Shown piece after piece: positions 1-9,561 of a stretch of 64,000 bases of DNA (position 1 is the first letter of the stretch; every line of letters starts with the position of its first letter). Source of the stretch: Pseudomonadota bacterium (GTDB lineage Bacteria > Desulfobacterota > Desulfobulbia > Desulfobulbales > JAHJIY01). The notes under the pieces were generated by a model. That model saw nothing but the letters and a program-made list of their open reading frames with translations. It had not been told where the DNA came from and did no database searches. The position numbers and the translations under genes were made by a program. The stretch spans positions 1 through 64,000 of the forward strand of contig JAHJIY010000046.1 of assembly GCA_018823175.1 (NCBI GenBank). Reading direction: 5' to 3'.

Positions 1-23
1 CGATACTTGGCTGGGCAAACAAA

Positions 24-90
24 ATGATACAACAAAACTGATACATTATGGCTCTTGTGGATATATTCACTCATGAACCTTTTGTATCAT
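24..90. repeat. Clustered TGATACA sites, one inverted
   Basis: ATGATACAA at 24-32 is matched by its exact reverse complement TTGTATCAT at 82-90. A further direct TGATACA lies near 40-46, and CGATAC is at the very start of the window. Such clustering can mark operator sites of a regulator encoded to the left, outside the window. No regulator is visible, so this is only a pattern. Confidence 0.4.
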
Positions 91-610
91 CTTAGCTTAT
101 ACGCCGCAAGCGGCGGGGAATTAACCCTGAGAGATTAAACAATAGGCAAGGATGGTACCTACAAGTAGCAGCTTTGAAGTTTTGGATTTCGACATGGTTG
201 CACCTTATGCATGGGTAAAGTGATCGCTTTTAATCTTCTTTTAATAATTCCAACTGATATCCTAGCCAAGTTATTTGTTTGAGCAAAGGTATTATTCTCG
301 CTTCTGAACGGCTTAGGCAATTTACTGGCCCAGCTCACCAATCAGCTGGAAAATCCTACAGAAAATGTAGACTATTATCCTATGAGCAAAAAAGGGTCTA
401 GTTGCCCCCTTTTCTTATTCTTTCTTTTTTATTTTTGTGAGTGTCTGCGGCTAATCAAACCTTCATGGTCTAGTCATTAATGATCGTCTGAAATTCCATA
501 CAAGTTTTTTCCAGGTCAGAAGCAGATGCAGTCTGGTCGGCAAGGTCTGTCATACTTTGCAGCTTTTGAACCGGCCGTTCTTGCCATTGGTCGGGGAACA
601 TCCGGCGACT

Positions 611-640
611 GACCAAGTTAGACCAAGTTTGACCAAGTTA
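611..640 (+). repeat. Three tandem copies of a 10-bp repeat
   Basis: GACCAAGTTA, GACCAAGTTT and GACCAAGTTA follow each other without spacing, one helical turn apart. A G-rich stretch (GGGGGGG) follows at about 643. A binding array for a regulator or a replication slippage product are both possible; no flanking gene decides between them. Confidence 0.75.
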
Positions 641-1050
641 TAGGGGGGGATTATAGGGGTCATCCATTAAAAGGCCCTTGTCAAGAGATAGTCTTCTCCC
701 TTGGGATGGGAAAACCATTTTCCCATCTTGGGATGGTTAATACTCGTCGAGTTCTCCGTCATAGTGATCAAGGCTTCTTTTCCTGCACCCGGTATTTCTC
801 TCTCGTGTGTCGGCGTCTTGCACCGCACCAGTCATCCATCAGGTTCAAGGCGATTGAGGCAGGCAGTTGAGCTGATTGCCAACTAACTGTCTCGGCCCCT
901 GTCCGTTTCACGGACCCAGAAAATCAACGGTTCCTCGTCGTTTCCAATCAGATATAACAATCACAAATCTCATGGTTTAAGCCAACCCTTTAGTGGTTCA
1001 CGACTCGGGCGGGAACAAGCCAAAATCACTGGGCGGGACGGCTGCCAATC

Positions 1051-1081
1051 AAATCTGGTGGTTAGTTGTACCACCAGATTT
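1051..1081. repeat. Perfect 12-bp hairpin
   Basis: AAATCTGGTGGT (1051-1062) and ACCACCAGATTT (1070-1081) are perfect reverse complements around a 7-nt loop. GGGCG at 1031-1035 and CGCCC at 1092-1096 can extend the fold as an outer stem. No T-run follows, so it does not look like an intrinsic terminator. A REP-like palindrome or a structured RNA are alternatives. Confidence 0.6.
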
Positions 1082-1197
1082 ACTGGTTCAACGCCCCGGC
1101 CAAATCATTACTAAAAAAGTTTGTTCGGATCGTATTCAACTCCATCTCTGATAATGAAATAAGTTGCCCTGCATAGTTTGTGAATCAGTGCAACTTA

Positions 1198-1376
1198 GGG
1201 TCAGGGCCGGGGTCGGATCAAGCTAACATAATGTGATTTCGTGTGAATATCGAAATTTCAGGCAGTTTTTTTGCCTTAGAGCCCCCTTTTGGGGGTCAAA
1301 AAGAATACTCTAAGGAAAACTTTAAATTAAACATTGATGTTTCAGTTTGTCAGTCTGGGTTTTGCTATGGCCAGCG
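1198..1376 (+). repeat. Dispersed repeat, copy A
   Basis: It opens with GGCCGGGGTCGGATCAAGC, continues through an internal palindrome (CCTTAGAG ... CTCTAAGG, with CCCCC/GGGGG inside) and ends near ATGGCC at 1369. The same order of blocks recurs at 1459-1636 and, on the other strand, near 35840-35957 and 33750-33846. The GGGGTCGG-type edge recalls the ends of small REP- or MITE-like elements linked to Y1 transposases, but no transposase is present. Confidence 0.6.
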
Positions 1377-1458
1377 TTTAGGGGCTGGTAAATGGGGTTG
1401 TCGGCTTTGGCGCTGGGCGCGCAGGGGTCGAACCACGATAACTATATGAAATAATTTG

Positions 1459-1636
1459 TGGGGCTGGGGTCGGTTCAAGCTAAGGTGCTATAAGCCCGTA
1501 CAAACATTGTAAATATCGGCAGTTTTTTGCTTTAGAGCACACTTCTTGACGGCAAAAAGAGTACTCTAAGGCAAACTTCAAAATATTTATTGATATTTAA
1601 ATTTGTCAGGCTATGGTTTTTCATGGCCCGTGCAAA
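1459..1636 (+). repeat. Dispersed repeat, copy B
   Basis: Direct imperfect copy of the 1198-1376 element. It starts GGGCTGGGGTCGGTTCAAGC, has the palindrome TTTAGAG ... CTCTAAGG, and ends with ATGGCCCG. The two copies lie about 80 nt apart in the same orientation. Confidence 0.6.
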
Positions 1637-1863
1637 TCGAAATTCCCCCAAATTCCCAAATTCATCAAATTCCATTGACTCGGTCCGACCCCAAATTCCA
1701 ACGACGCAAGCCAGATCCTCCTTCTTCTTTATGAAATATCCGGGCTAGACCTGGCACAATGAAAATGATAAAAAGGAGTACCAGATAACGAGACATGAAT
1801 AGAATTTGGTTGACCACAATTAAGTAATCTATCCCAAAATTTTGCTGTCAAAAGTCACAAAAG

Positions 1864-1880
1864 CGAAGCATTTTGCTTCG
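1864..1880 (+). promoter_or_regulatory. 7-bp hairpin just upstream of the macroglobulin RBS
   Basis: CGAAGCA and TGCTTCG pair perfectly around a 3-nt loop. The stem ends about 8 nt before the AAGGAA ribosome binding site of the gene starting at 1899. It could affect mRNA stability or translation; this is inferred from position only. Confidence 0.35.
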
Positions 1881-1898
1881 GAACTATAAGGAAACGAA

Positions 1899-4800
1899 AT
1901 GATGAAAAGAGTTATGGGGCCATCCCTGGTTTACCGGCGGTATTGGGTATTTTTGACTGTTATAGTGCTAGTGATAATGAACAGCCCCGTCGCCTTTTCT
2001 GCCAGTTTTGACTGTAATAAAACGACTAATAGGGTGGAAAAGCTCATCTGTGCTGATCCTTCGGTTTCCGAACTGGACTCTCAGCTTGGTGAAATATATG
2101 CCAGCCTGCTGGCCGGGATGAGCGTTGATGGCGCCGAGGATTTGCGTCAACAGCAGAGACAATGGCTGATAACGCGTAACTTATGCGTTGATCAAAAGTG
2201 TTTGGTAAAACAATACGGGCAACGGATCGAGAACCTAAATCGACAACTGCTTGAAAGTCAGTATGTCGGTCGAGATATGGAAGTTGTATCGGTGATTGAA
2301 CAGACCTATGAAAATGCCGCATCAATAGTCGTGCGATTTTCAGTCCCGGTTGATAGCGCTTCCGACTTTCGCCGTTATCTCACCATCCTGCTGGACGGGA
2401 AACCCCAGGCCCCTGACAATTGGCTGCTATCAGAAGATAAGCTCCTGGCGGTCTATCCTTTTGTTGAACCGCAAAGCAAGTATGTCATCAAGGTTGAACC
2501 GGGTATCGTCGCTATTAACGGCGCGGCGCATGCCGGCAACCGCAGTTTTGAAATTATGACCCGGCGTAGCGAACCCAGTGCCGTTTTTGCCGGGAACGGC
2601 TATGTGATGAGCCCACATTTGAAGCGTGCCTTGCCGGTCACGACCTTGAATGTTGATGAAGTTGACCTGGATGTCTTCCGGATCGCCCAGGCCGACATCC
2701 CGCTCTGGAGCAGTTTCAGTAACAGTCAAAGACGTAATTTTTATCAACTCAAAGAATTTACTAAATCAAACCCTCTGGTTTATTCCGGTCGGTTTCCCTT
2801 GCACCATAAACGCAATCAGCGCACCACCACCAATATCGATTTATCGGAAATCTCCGAACTCGATCAAGAAGGGGCCTACCTGGCGGTAGTCCGGATCCCG
2901 GGGCAATATAGTCGTGATTATGACACCAATTTTTTTACGGTCAGCGATATTGGTCTGCAGGTTAGGAAGAACACCAAATCCATGCATGTGCTCAGCCACT
3001 CCATGACCTCCGGTCAACCCTTGGCCAAGATTGAAATTTCCCTTTTCAAAGGCAAGGAACTGGTTGCCCGACAGCAGACTGACAAAAACGGCATCGCCAC
3101 CTTCAACAACTGGTTTGCAGATGCGACGACTTTAATTGCCCGGCAAGGCAAACAAAGTACTGTCCTCCGGTTCGACCAGCCCCTCGATCTATCGGGAATT
3201 CGCAACGCGGTGACTCGTCATCGGGATACCCAGATTTTCGCCTGGGGACCACGGGATTTATATCGACCCGGTGAAAAAATCGAAGTGTTCGCGATCCTGA
3301 GAGATTTCGATGGTCGCAGCATTCGTGCCTTTCCGGTCAAGGCCGAACTAGTTGATGCAACCGGTAGCCTGGTCCAGACCGTGACCATGAGTCCGGAGGC
3401 CGATGGCTCATATTTCTTCAAATATCAACTTGCCGAGCATGCCAAGACCGGTAGGTGGAAAGTAATCTATCGGCTGCCCGCCGACGGCAGCGTTATGCAC
3501 GAATACCCCATCTCAGTAGAGGACTTCTTGCCGGAGCGGCTAAAGTTGACACTTTTTGATGGGGACGCCACCAAAATTAGATTGCTGGACGCCGCCGCGC
3601 CCTTGGAGATTCCCGTTGCCGGCCAGTACCTATATGGCGCCCCCGCGGCGGGCAATAAGGCCGATGGGCTGCTTCTGGCCGAGTTGGAGCGCCACCCCTT
3701 TACGCAATGGTCGACCTACGCCTTTGGTATTGATGGAGAAAAGATCGCCAATAAAAAACAAAAACTTGCGGAAATTCTCCTGGACAATGAAGGCGCAGGG
3801 CATTGGTCGGTTGCCTTATCCCCCTGGAATGAGGTGCAATCCCCTCTGGCCTTGACAACCACCGCGAGCCTTTATGAAAGTGGCGGTCGCCCGGTTACCC
3901 GCAGCATCAGTGTGACCCTGATTCAACAGGATACCCTGGTGGGCATTGCCCCGGAGTTTAATGAACAGGCCGATAACAACAGTCGTCCATCTTTCAAGTT
4001 GATTCTGACCGACCGGGCCGGCGCCATGCTGTCGGGTAAGGGATATCAGGTTTCTCTGTTGCGGGAAGATCGCAATTATTACTGGACCTATAACGACGGC
4101 ATGGGCTGGGAGTGGCATTACGATCCCTTGGAATATGAAGCGTACTCGAGCCGGGTTGATTTCGATGGCAAGTCTTCGGTGGCGGCATCGGTGCCGGTGC
4201 AATGGGGTAATTATCGTTTGGAGGTTCGCGATGCTAATAATACCCTGCTATCCAGTTACCGATTCCGAACCAGGTGGTACTGGTGGGGCAATGCCGAACC
4301 AGGCAGTTCCTTAAAACCGGACCAGGTGCGGATGACCTTTCAGGATGAACTATACCAGCAGGGCGATACCGCCCGGTTGTTGCTTACCCCACCGACCGAC
4401 GGCACGGCCACGATCACCGTGGAAAACAATGATGAGATCTTATGGGTCGCCCAGCAGGAGGTAGCTTCCGGGGGAACCGAGATTGAGATCCCGATTCCCG
4501 AAAACTGGTATCGGCATGATATCTATGTCACCGCCACGGTCTTGACCCCGGGAGACATGGTCCATTCGGTAGCGCCTAAACGTTCTTTCGGCTTTATCAA
4601 TCTACCCCTCAAGCGGCAAGATGCGGAGTTCGAGGTGGCCCTTGCGGTTCCGGAAAAAATTCAGCCCAAACAGAGCGTCACGGCCACGGTGACCGTTAGC
4701 GCCGACCAGGAAATCCCGAACAACACCTATGTAACTCTTGCCGCCGTGGATGTGGGAGTCCTGAACATCAGTCGCTTTGTCACGCCGGATCCGGCCGGAT

Positions 4801-7040
4801 ATCTGTATGGCGCCCGGCGCTATGATGCCAATTACTACGACGTGTATGGCAACATTATCGAAAATGCCGGTTTTGATTATGTGCAGCAGCGTTTTGGCGG
4901 TGGTTTCATGCAATCTGCGGCCGAGCTTTCCCGGGGAGGGGATAAGCCGGAGAGTGATGTAATGATCATGGCCTGGCAAAGCAAACCGGTAAAGATAGCC
5001 GGTGACGGCTCGGCGGTAATTAGTATGGAGGTTCCTGAGTTTAACGGTAAGATCCGCTGGATGGCGGTGGTCTATGGCGACAATTCCTATGGCAAGGCCG
5101 AGGCTGAAACCATCGTCGCCGACCAGCTGGTTGTTCAGATCTCCAAGCCGCGCTTCATGGCCCTGGGCGACGTTTCCCAATTGAGTTTGGATCTGAGTAA
5201 TCAGAGTGGGGTCGGGCAGAATATTTCGGTAGAAATGACGGTTTCCGGAGCCCTGACCGTAAAAGACTGGCAACAATCGGTCAACCTTGAAGACCACAAG
5301 AAAACCACGCTCACCTTTCCCATCCAGGCCGAGCAGCTGGGTCGGGGCGAAATCATCATGCGGCTCCACAACGATTCCTCGGCCCCGGCACAGATCTCTC
5401 TACAAAGGTCTTGGTTTATCGGGGTGCGCTCGGCCTATCCGGCCGTGACCCGCAAAGACCAGGAGATAATCAAGCCCGGCGGAATGTGGCAACCTAAACT
5501 GGCGATTGATGACCTTGCCAAGAATAGTGTCCAGGCCCGGTTGGTGTTGTCGAGTCAGCCGCCGATTAATGTGAATAGCCATTTTGAACATCTCCTGCAC
5601 TACCCTTACGGTTGTACCGAACAGAGTACCAGTTCGGGCTACCCTTGGGCCTTGGTCGATATCTCGGCGGCCCAGCGAATGGGCTTATTACCCTTAATCG
5701 AAAAAGAGTTTAAGCAGAGCTATACCGATGCCTTCCGGAAAGTTCAGATTGATAAGGCGGTGACGCGGGTCTTAAGCAGGCAGAATAGCAACGGCGGCTT
5801 CGGCGTCTGGTCAAATCAGGAGGATGAAATGAACTGGTTAACCGCCTATGCCACTGATTTCCTGGTTGATGCCCGCTTCGCCGGGGGTGAGGTGTCCGGG
5901 GCCGCATTGGACCTGGCGATCAAGCGTTTACAGGAATATCTCAAAGGCAATGCCCGGATTGATAATCCGTGGAGCCGGGATGGTGATTACTATGGGTTTG
6001 CGACTAAATCATACGCCGCCTACGTTCTGGCCAAGATGGGCCGCTTGAGCCTTTCTGATTTGCGCCGTTTTTTTGATGGGGTCAAAGGAAAATCGAGTAA
6101 ATCCGGCCTGCCCTGGGTGCAACTGGGCCATGCCTTTGAGGTGCTGGGAGATGCCGGCCGAGCCAAGGAGGCCTATGATCTGGCCGAGGCAACTTCCTAT
6201 AGTGAAGAGTATTACGGGACCTATGGCAGTCGGTTGCGCGATCTTGCCTTAAGTTACGCAATTCTGGCAAAACGTGGTCGGGCTACTGGTGACATGTTAA
6301 TGACGATTTTTGATCTCACCAGGGAACAGCGCTGGTTGAGTACCCAGGAGAGAAATGCCCTGTTCAGGGCAGCTCTGGCGGCCGGAAATACAGATGGCGA
6401 AACGCTTCGGGCCATCATCAAGACAACTGACTTTGAGCAGGCGATTGAGCAGTCTACCCCATTCCAAAGCATTTTAACCTACAAACAATTGGCCTCTATT
6501 ACCTCGATCCAGGGTGGAGAGAGCACGGTTTACGGAAGGATGGAACTGGTAGGCCAATATGGTCAGGCTCCCGCGCCGTACAGTAACGGGTTGACCATCA
6601 ATCGGGAATACTATGACCTCGAAGGCCAGGTGAAAATGCTTACCGAAATGCAGAGTGGCGAATTGGTCATCGTCCGCCTTTTTGCCACCACCGAGCAGGA
6701 TACCCCGGATGCCCTGGTGGTCGATCTGCTGCCTGGCGGTCTGGAATTGGAAAATCAAAACCTGGTGAGCGCCGGCGTGGATTTGAGCCGGATGACCATT
6801 GACGGGAAAGATCTTAAGACCTGGCAAAATAATATTCAGGGCCTCCATCTGGAGTATCGCGACGATCGATTTGTGGCCGCTTTCGCCCTGCATAAATACG
6901 AGTCTGTTACCCTCTATTATCTGGCGCGCGCAGTTACTCCCGGCCAATACCAGATGGCGCCACCCTATATTGAAGACATGTATCGCCCCGCTCAACAGGC
7001 CTTGGGATCAGCGCCGAACATGTTGACGGTAAAACCTTAA
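1899..7040 (+). CDS. Bacterial alpha-2-macroglobulin with N-terminal LprI-like domain
   Basis: A 1713-residue periplasmic protease trap of the E. coli YfhM type, thought to protect the envelope from foreign proteases. Residues 1-35 form a signal peptide ending near AFSA-S; there is no lipobox, so unlike E. coli YfhM it is probably not a lipoprotein. Residues about 36-115 are cysteine-bearing and resemble the LprI/DUF1311 lysozyme-inhibitor domain (ICADP, QQRQWLITRN, C-x-C-L pattern). The body has the usual macroglobulin beta domains. The reactive thioester motif Cys1239-Thr-Glu-Gln1242 lies in PYGCTEQS, followed by the alpha-helical thioester domain. Start chosen at the first of two ATGs, with AAGGAA 5 nt upstream. 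pbpC follows after 16 nt; this macroglobulin-PBP1C pairing is conserved and suggests shared cell-wall defence or repair. Confidence 0.93.
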   Translation: MMKRVMGPSLVYRRYWVFLTVIVLVIMNSPVAFSASFDCNKTTNRVEKLICADPSVSELDSQLGEIYASLLAGMSVDGAEDLRQQQRQWLITRNLCVDQKCLVKQYGQRIENLNRQLLESQYVGRDMEVVSVIEQTYENAASIVVRFSVPVDSASDFRRYLTILLDGKPQAPDNWLLSEDKLLAVYPFVEPQSKYVIKVEPGIVAINGAAHAGNRSFEIMTRRSEPSAVFAGNGYVMSPHLKRALPVTTLNVDEVDLDVFRIAQADIPLWSSFSNSQRRNFYQLKEFTKSNPLVYSGRFPLHHKRNQRTTTNIDLSEISELDQEGAYLAVVRIPGQYSRDYDTNFFTVSDIGLQVRKNTKSMHVLSHSMTSGQPLAKIEISLFKGKELVARQQTDKNGIATFNNWFADATTLIARQGKQSTVLRFDQPLDLSGIRNAVTRHRDTQIFAWGPRDLYRPGEKIEVFAILRDFDGRSIRAFPVKAELVDATGSLVQTVTMSPEADGSYFFKYQLAEHAKTGRWKVIYRLPADGSVMHEYPISVEDFLPERLKLTLFDGDATKIRLLDAAAPLEIPVAGQYLYGAPAAGNKADGLLLAELERHPFTQWSTYAFGIDGEKIANKKQKLAEILLDNEGAGHWSVALSPWNEVQSPLALTTTASLYESGGRPVTRSISVTLIQQDTLVGIAPEFNEQADNNSRPSFKLILTDRAGAMLSGKGYQVSLLREDRNYYWTYNDGMGWEWHYDPLEYEAYSSRVDFDGKSSVAASVPVQWGNYRLEVRDANNTLLSSYRFRTRWYWWGNAEPGSSLKPDQVRMTFQDELYQQGDTARLLLTPPTDGTATITVENNDEILWVAQQEVASGGTEIEIPIPENWYRHDIYVTATVLTPGDMVHSVAPKRSFGFINLPLKRQDAEFEVALAVPEKIQPKQSVTATVTVSADQEIPNNTYVTLAAVDVGVLNISRFVTPDPAGYLYGARRYDANYYDVYGNIIENAGFDYVQQRFGGGFMQSAAELSRGGDKPESDVMIMAWQSKPVKIAGDGSAVISMEVPEFNGKIRWMAVVYGDNSYGKAEAETIVADQLVVQISKPRFMALGDVSQLSLDLSNQSGVGQNISVEMTVSGALTVKDWQQSVNLEDHKKTTLTFPIQAEQLGRGEIIMRLHNDSSAPAQISLQRSWFIGVRSAYPAVTRKDQEIIKPGGMWQPKLAIDDLAKNSVQARLVLSSQPPINVNSHFEHLLHYPYGCTEQSTSSGYPWALVDISAAQRMGLLPLIEKEFKQSYTDAFRKVQIDKAVTRVLSRQNSNGGFGVWSNQEDEMNWLTAYATDFLVDARFAGGEVSGAALDLAIKRLQEYLKGNARIDNPWSRDGDYYGFATKSYAAYVLAKMGRLSLSDLRRFFDGVKGKSSKSGLPWVQLGHAFEVLGDAGRAKEAYDLAEATSYSEEYYGTYGSRLRDLALSYAILAKRGRATGDMLMTIFDLTREQRWLSTQERNALFRAALAAGNTDGETLRAIIKTTDFEQAIEQSTPFQSILTYKQLASITSIQGGESTVYGRMELVGQYGQAPAPYSNGLTINREYYDLEGQVKMLTEMQSGELVIVRLFATTEQDTPDALVVDLLPGGLELENQNLVSAGVDLSRMTIDGKDLKTWQNNIQGLHLEYRDDRFVAAFALHKYESVTLYYLARAVTPGQYQMAPPYIEDMYRPAQQALGSAPNMLTVKP

Positions 7041-7056
7041 GTTCGCGGGAGCAGCA

Positions 7057-9408
7057 GTGGTGAGAACACCGGCAGCGCGAGTCCGGCAAATATTCCGCCT
7101 CGCGGCGCTTGCCCTGGGGATGACTCTTCTGATTCTGTTGGCCTTGGATCGTTGGTATCCTGGCAATTTACAGCCCAGAAGCCGGGCGCGGCTGGTTGTT
7201 GATGCCGCCGGTCATCCCTTGCGCTCTTTTGCCGATGAAGAGGGCGTCTGGCGCTATGAAACAAGCGCGGCGCAAGTTTCTCCTCTTTACTTGCAGGCGC
7301 TGATCAATTACGAGGATCGCTGGTTTTACAAGCACTGGGGAGTTAACCCTCTGTCTCTGCTCCGCGCGGCCGGGCAATGGCTCCGGTCCGGTAAAATTGT
7401 TTCCGGCGGCTCGACCCTTACGATGCAGATTGCCCGAATTCGTTACCACCTCGGATCCGATATCTTCGGCAAATTGCAGCAGATCATGCGCGCCCTGCAG
7501 TTGGAGTTTCATTTCAGCAAGCAGGAAATTCTTACCTATTACCTCAATCATGCCCCCTTCGGTGGTACTCTGGAAGGGGTTGAAGCCGCCAGTCGCAGTT
7601 ATTTCGGCTATTCCGCCCAAAATCTGACCCTGGCCCAGGCCGCCCTGTTGGCTGTTCTGCCCCAGGCCCCCAGCCGCTATCGCCCCGACCGATACCCCGC
7701 CCGCGCAGAACAGCAACGCAATAAGGTCTTGGACCGTCTGGTCATTTTCGGGTCGATCACCCCCACGGCGGCAACCGACGCTAAGATGGAGTCGGTTGCC
7801 GCCACCACTCCCCGCCTGGCGATGGTCGCACCATTACTGGCCCGGCGTCTTAAGCAGACCTATCCGGACTCGGCCTTGATCAGCAGTTTTATTGATCGGG
7901 ATTTACAGCAGCGGCTCGAGCAGATTGCCCGCGACAGCGTCTATTTGATCCCGGAACGGGCCTCGCTGGCCATCATGGTCATGGAACACGAGACCGGTAA
8001 AGTCGTGGGGTATGTGGGCTCAGCGGATATGCTGGACGCTAATCGCTTTGGCCATGTGGACATGGTTGTCGCCAAGCGTTCACCGGGCTCCACCCTAAAA
8101 CCGTTCATCTATGGCCTGGCGCTTGACGGGGGCTTGATTCATAGTGAGAGCCTATTGATGGATGTCCCTTTAAGTTTCAGCGATTATCGGCCTCATAATT
8201 TCAATGGCGGATTCTCCGGTCCGGTAAGCGTCAGTCGGGCCTTAAAGGAGTCTCTCAATATTCCTGCCGTTCAGGTTTTGGAACAGCTGGGCCCCGGCCA
8301 GTTCTACGCTCGAATGCAAACCGCCGGGGCCGGGTTACTCCTGCCGCCCGGCGCCCAACCAAACCTATCGCTTGCTCTGGGTGGAGTGTCTACTTCCCTG
8401 GAGCATTTGGTTGGTCTTTATAGCACCCTGGCTAACGGTGGCGAAGCTCTAAAACCCAGGTTGACCCCAGACGATCCTGTGCAACGGACGAAACTGTTAA
8501 GTGGGGGCGCGGCCTGGATTGTCCGCAACCTGCTCTATCGCCCTACCGATGAGGCTGATTTTATCCCGGACCTAGCCGTAAAAACGGGCACAAGTTACGG
8601 TAATCGTGACGCCTGGGCCCTTGGGGTGACGGATAACCATACCCTGGGGGTTTGGGTCGGAAGTCCAGACAATGCCGCCATGGTGGGCCATTTTGGCAAT
8701 TTTACCGCCATACCGATTCTCCACACGGTGGTCAGCGTCCTGCCGCGGACCAATCACCGGGCCCATCCCAGGCCCGAGACGGTGACCAGCCAGTCGATCT
8801 GCTGGCCCGGTGGGCGACCGACGAGCACTTTGTGTGACGAAATCCATCATAGCTGGATTCTGGACCAGACAATTCCCCAAACCATGATGAGCACGGTAGG
8901 GCAGTCTCCCCTGATTCCCACCCCGGAACTAAGCTTGCGGATCAGCCGGGATACCGGCCTTAGAACGACTCTGGGCTGCCTGGAAGATGACCTGGTCAGG
9001 ATAATACCAATATGGCCGGCTCCCTTGCAGAACTGGATAAAATTGGCCTGGCGAAACAAGGTGAGGATTCCAGCTCTCGACCCTAGATGCAATCTAAATG
9101 ACGGACTCCTGACCGAATCCCCCGTGCAGATTGTCGGCATCCAGGATCATGATCGAATCAAACGTCATGCCAGCACCCTGGCCCAACCCAGACTCTCCGT
9201 TGATGCGGTGGGAGGTCAACCGAATTGGTATTGGTTCTTAAATGATGAACTGCTAACGGAGACCGGCAATCATCTGAATTTATTACTTCCAAATCCGGGG
9301 GAGTACCAGCTTTCAGTCTCTGATCAAGCTGGAATGAGCGACAGTGTGCGCTTTGTGGTTGAACAGGAACCATTCAACCTGGTGAATGAGGTTGAGAAGA
9401 GTCTATAA
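7057..9408 (+). CDS. pbpC: Penicillin-binding protein 1C
   Basis: A 783-residue bifunctional peptidoglycan synthase. After a short cytoplasmic segment and one membrane helix (about residues 12-30) comes a GT51 transglycosylase domain with EDRWFYKHWGVNP and GGSTLTMQIAR. The transpeptidase domain follows, with the active-site motif S345-T-L-K348 inside SPGSTLKPF, then KESLN, then KTGTS from residue 509. The last ~90 residues match the PBP1C-specific C-terminal domain (BiPBP_C). The start is GTG with GGGAG about 5 nt upstream. It sits directly behind the macroglobulin gene, as in E. coli, and is most likely co-transcribed with it. Confidence 0.95.
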   Translation: MVRTPAARVRQIFRLAALALGMTLLILLALDRWYPGNLQPRSRARLVVDAAGHPLRSFADEEGVWRYETSAAQVSPLYLQALINYEDRWFYKHWGVNPLSLLRAAGQWLRSGKIVSGGSTLTMQIARIRYHLGSDIFGKLQQIMRALQLEFHFSKQEILTYYLNHAPFGGTLEGVEAASRSYFGYSAQNLTLAQAALLAVLPQAPSRYRPDRYPARAEQQRNKVLDRLVIFGSITPTAATDAKMESVAATTPRLAMVAPLLARRLKQTYPDSALISSFIDRDLQQRLEQIARDSVYLIPERASLAIMVMEHETGKVVGYVGSADMLDANRFGHVDMVVAKRSPGSTLKPFIYGLALDGGLIHSESLLMDVPLSFSDYRPHNFNGGFSGPVSVSRALKESLNIPAVQVLEQLGPGQFYARMQTAGAGLLLPPGAQPNLSLALGGVSTSLEHLVGLYSTLANGGEALKPRLTPDDPVQRTKLLSGGAAWIVRNLLYRPTDEADFIPDLAVKTGTSYGNRDAWALGVTDNHTLGVWVGSPDNAAMVGHFGNFTAIPILHTVVSVLPRTNHRAHPRPETVTSQSICWPGGRPTSTLCDEIHHSWILDQTIPQTMMSTVGQSPLIPTPELSLRISRDTGLRTTLGCLEDDLVRIIPIWPAPLQNWIKLAWRNKVRIPALDPRCNLNDGLLTESPVQIVGIQDHDRIKRHASTLAQPRLSVDAVGGQPNWYWFLNDELLTETGNHLNLLLPNPGEYQLSVSDQAGMSDSVRFVVEQEPFNLVNEVEKSL

Positions 9409-9504
9409 AGGGAAAAAATCAAATCAGCTCTTGGCTTTGACTTCGCCACTGCCAATAGTCCACGAATTCAAGCCTTAAGTGGCGCTATGCCTCATAACAT
9501 ACAG

Positions 9505-9539
9505 TTGACCGGACAATACATTGTACGATATAATGTACT
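9505..9539 (+). promoter_or_regulatory. Promoter and operator of the toxin-antitoxin pair
   Basis: TTGACC (9505-9510) and a perfect TATAAT (9529-9534) are 18 nt apart, 28 nt before the antitoxin start. Overlapping the -10 is an inverted repeat TACATT/AATGTA (9517-9522, 9532-9537). Two TGTAC hexamer-like sites (9522-9527 and 9534-9539) lie 12 bp apart. E. coli YefM binds TGTACA-type hexamers, so autorepression from this site is likely. Confidence 0.75.
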
Positions 9540-9561
9540 AAAATCAAACATGAGGTGCATT

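Larger units (their letters stand above)
1..1898. other. Non-coding, repeat-rich left flank
   Basis: No convincing gene lies in these 1.9 kb. The few open frames of about 60 codons have no recognisable protein character and no good ribosome binding site. The stretch instead holds several palindromes (901-915, 1051-1081, 1864-1880), a triple 10-bp tandem repeat (611-640), TGATAC-type sites near the left edge, and two tandem copies of a roughly 170-bp dispersed repeat. It reads like intergenic DNA built up from small mobile or palindromic elements and perhaps eroded genes. Confidence 0.7.

Noticed and set aside
701-886. 61-codon frame in the left flank, and similar frames at 159-341 (minus) and 1243-1449
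   Set aside because: No RBS, no recognisable motif; the last one lies within a dispersed repeat.
4602-5369. 255-codon minus-strand frame inside the macroglobulin gene
   Set aside because: The plus-strand protein is a strong full-length family match; the antisense frame is a by-product of its codon bias.
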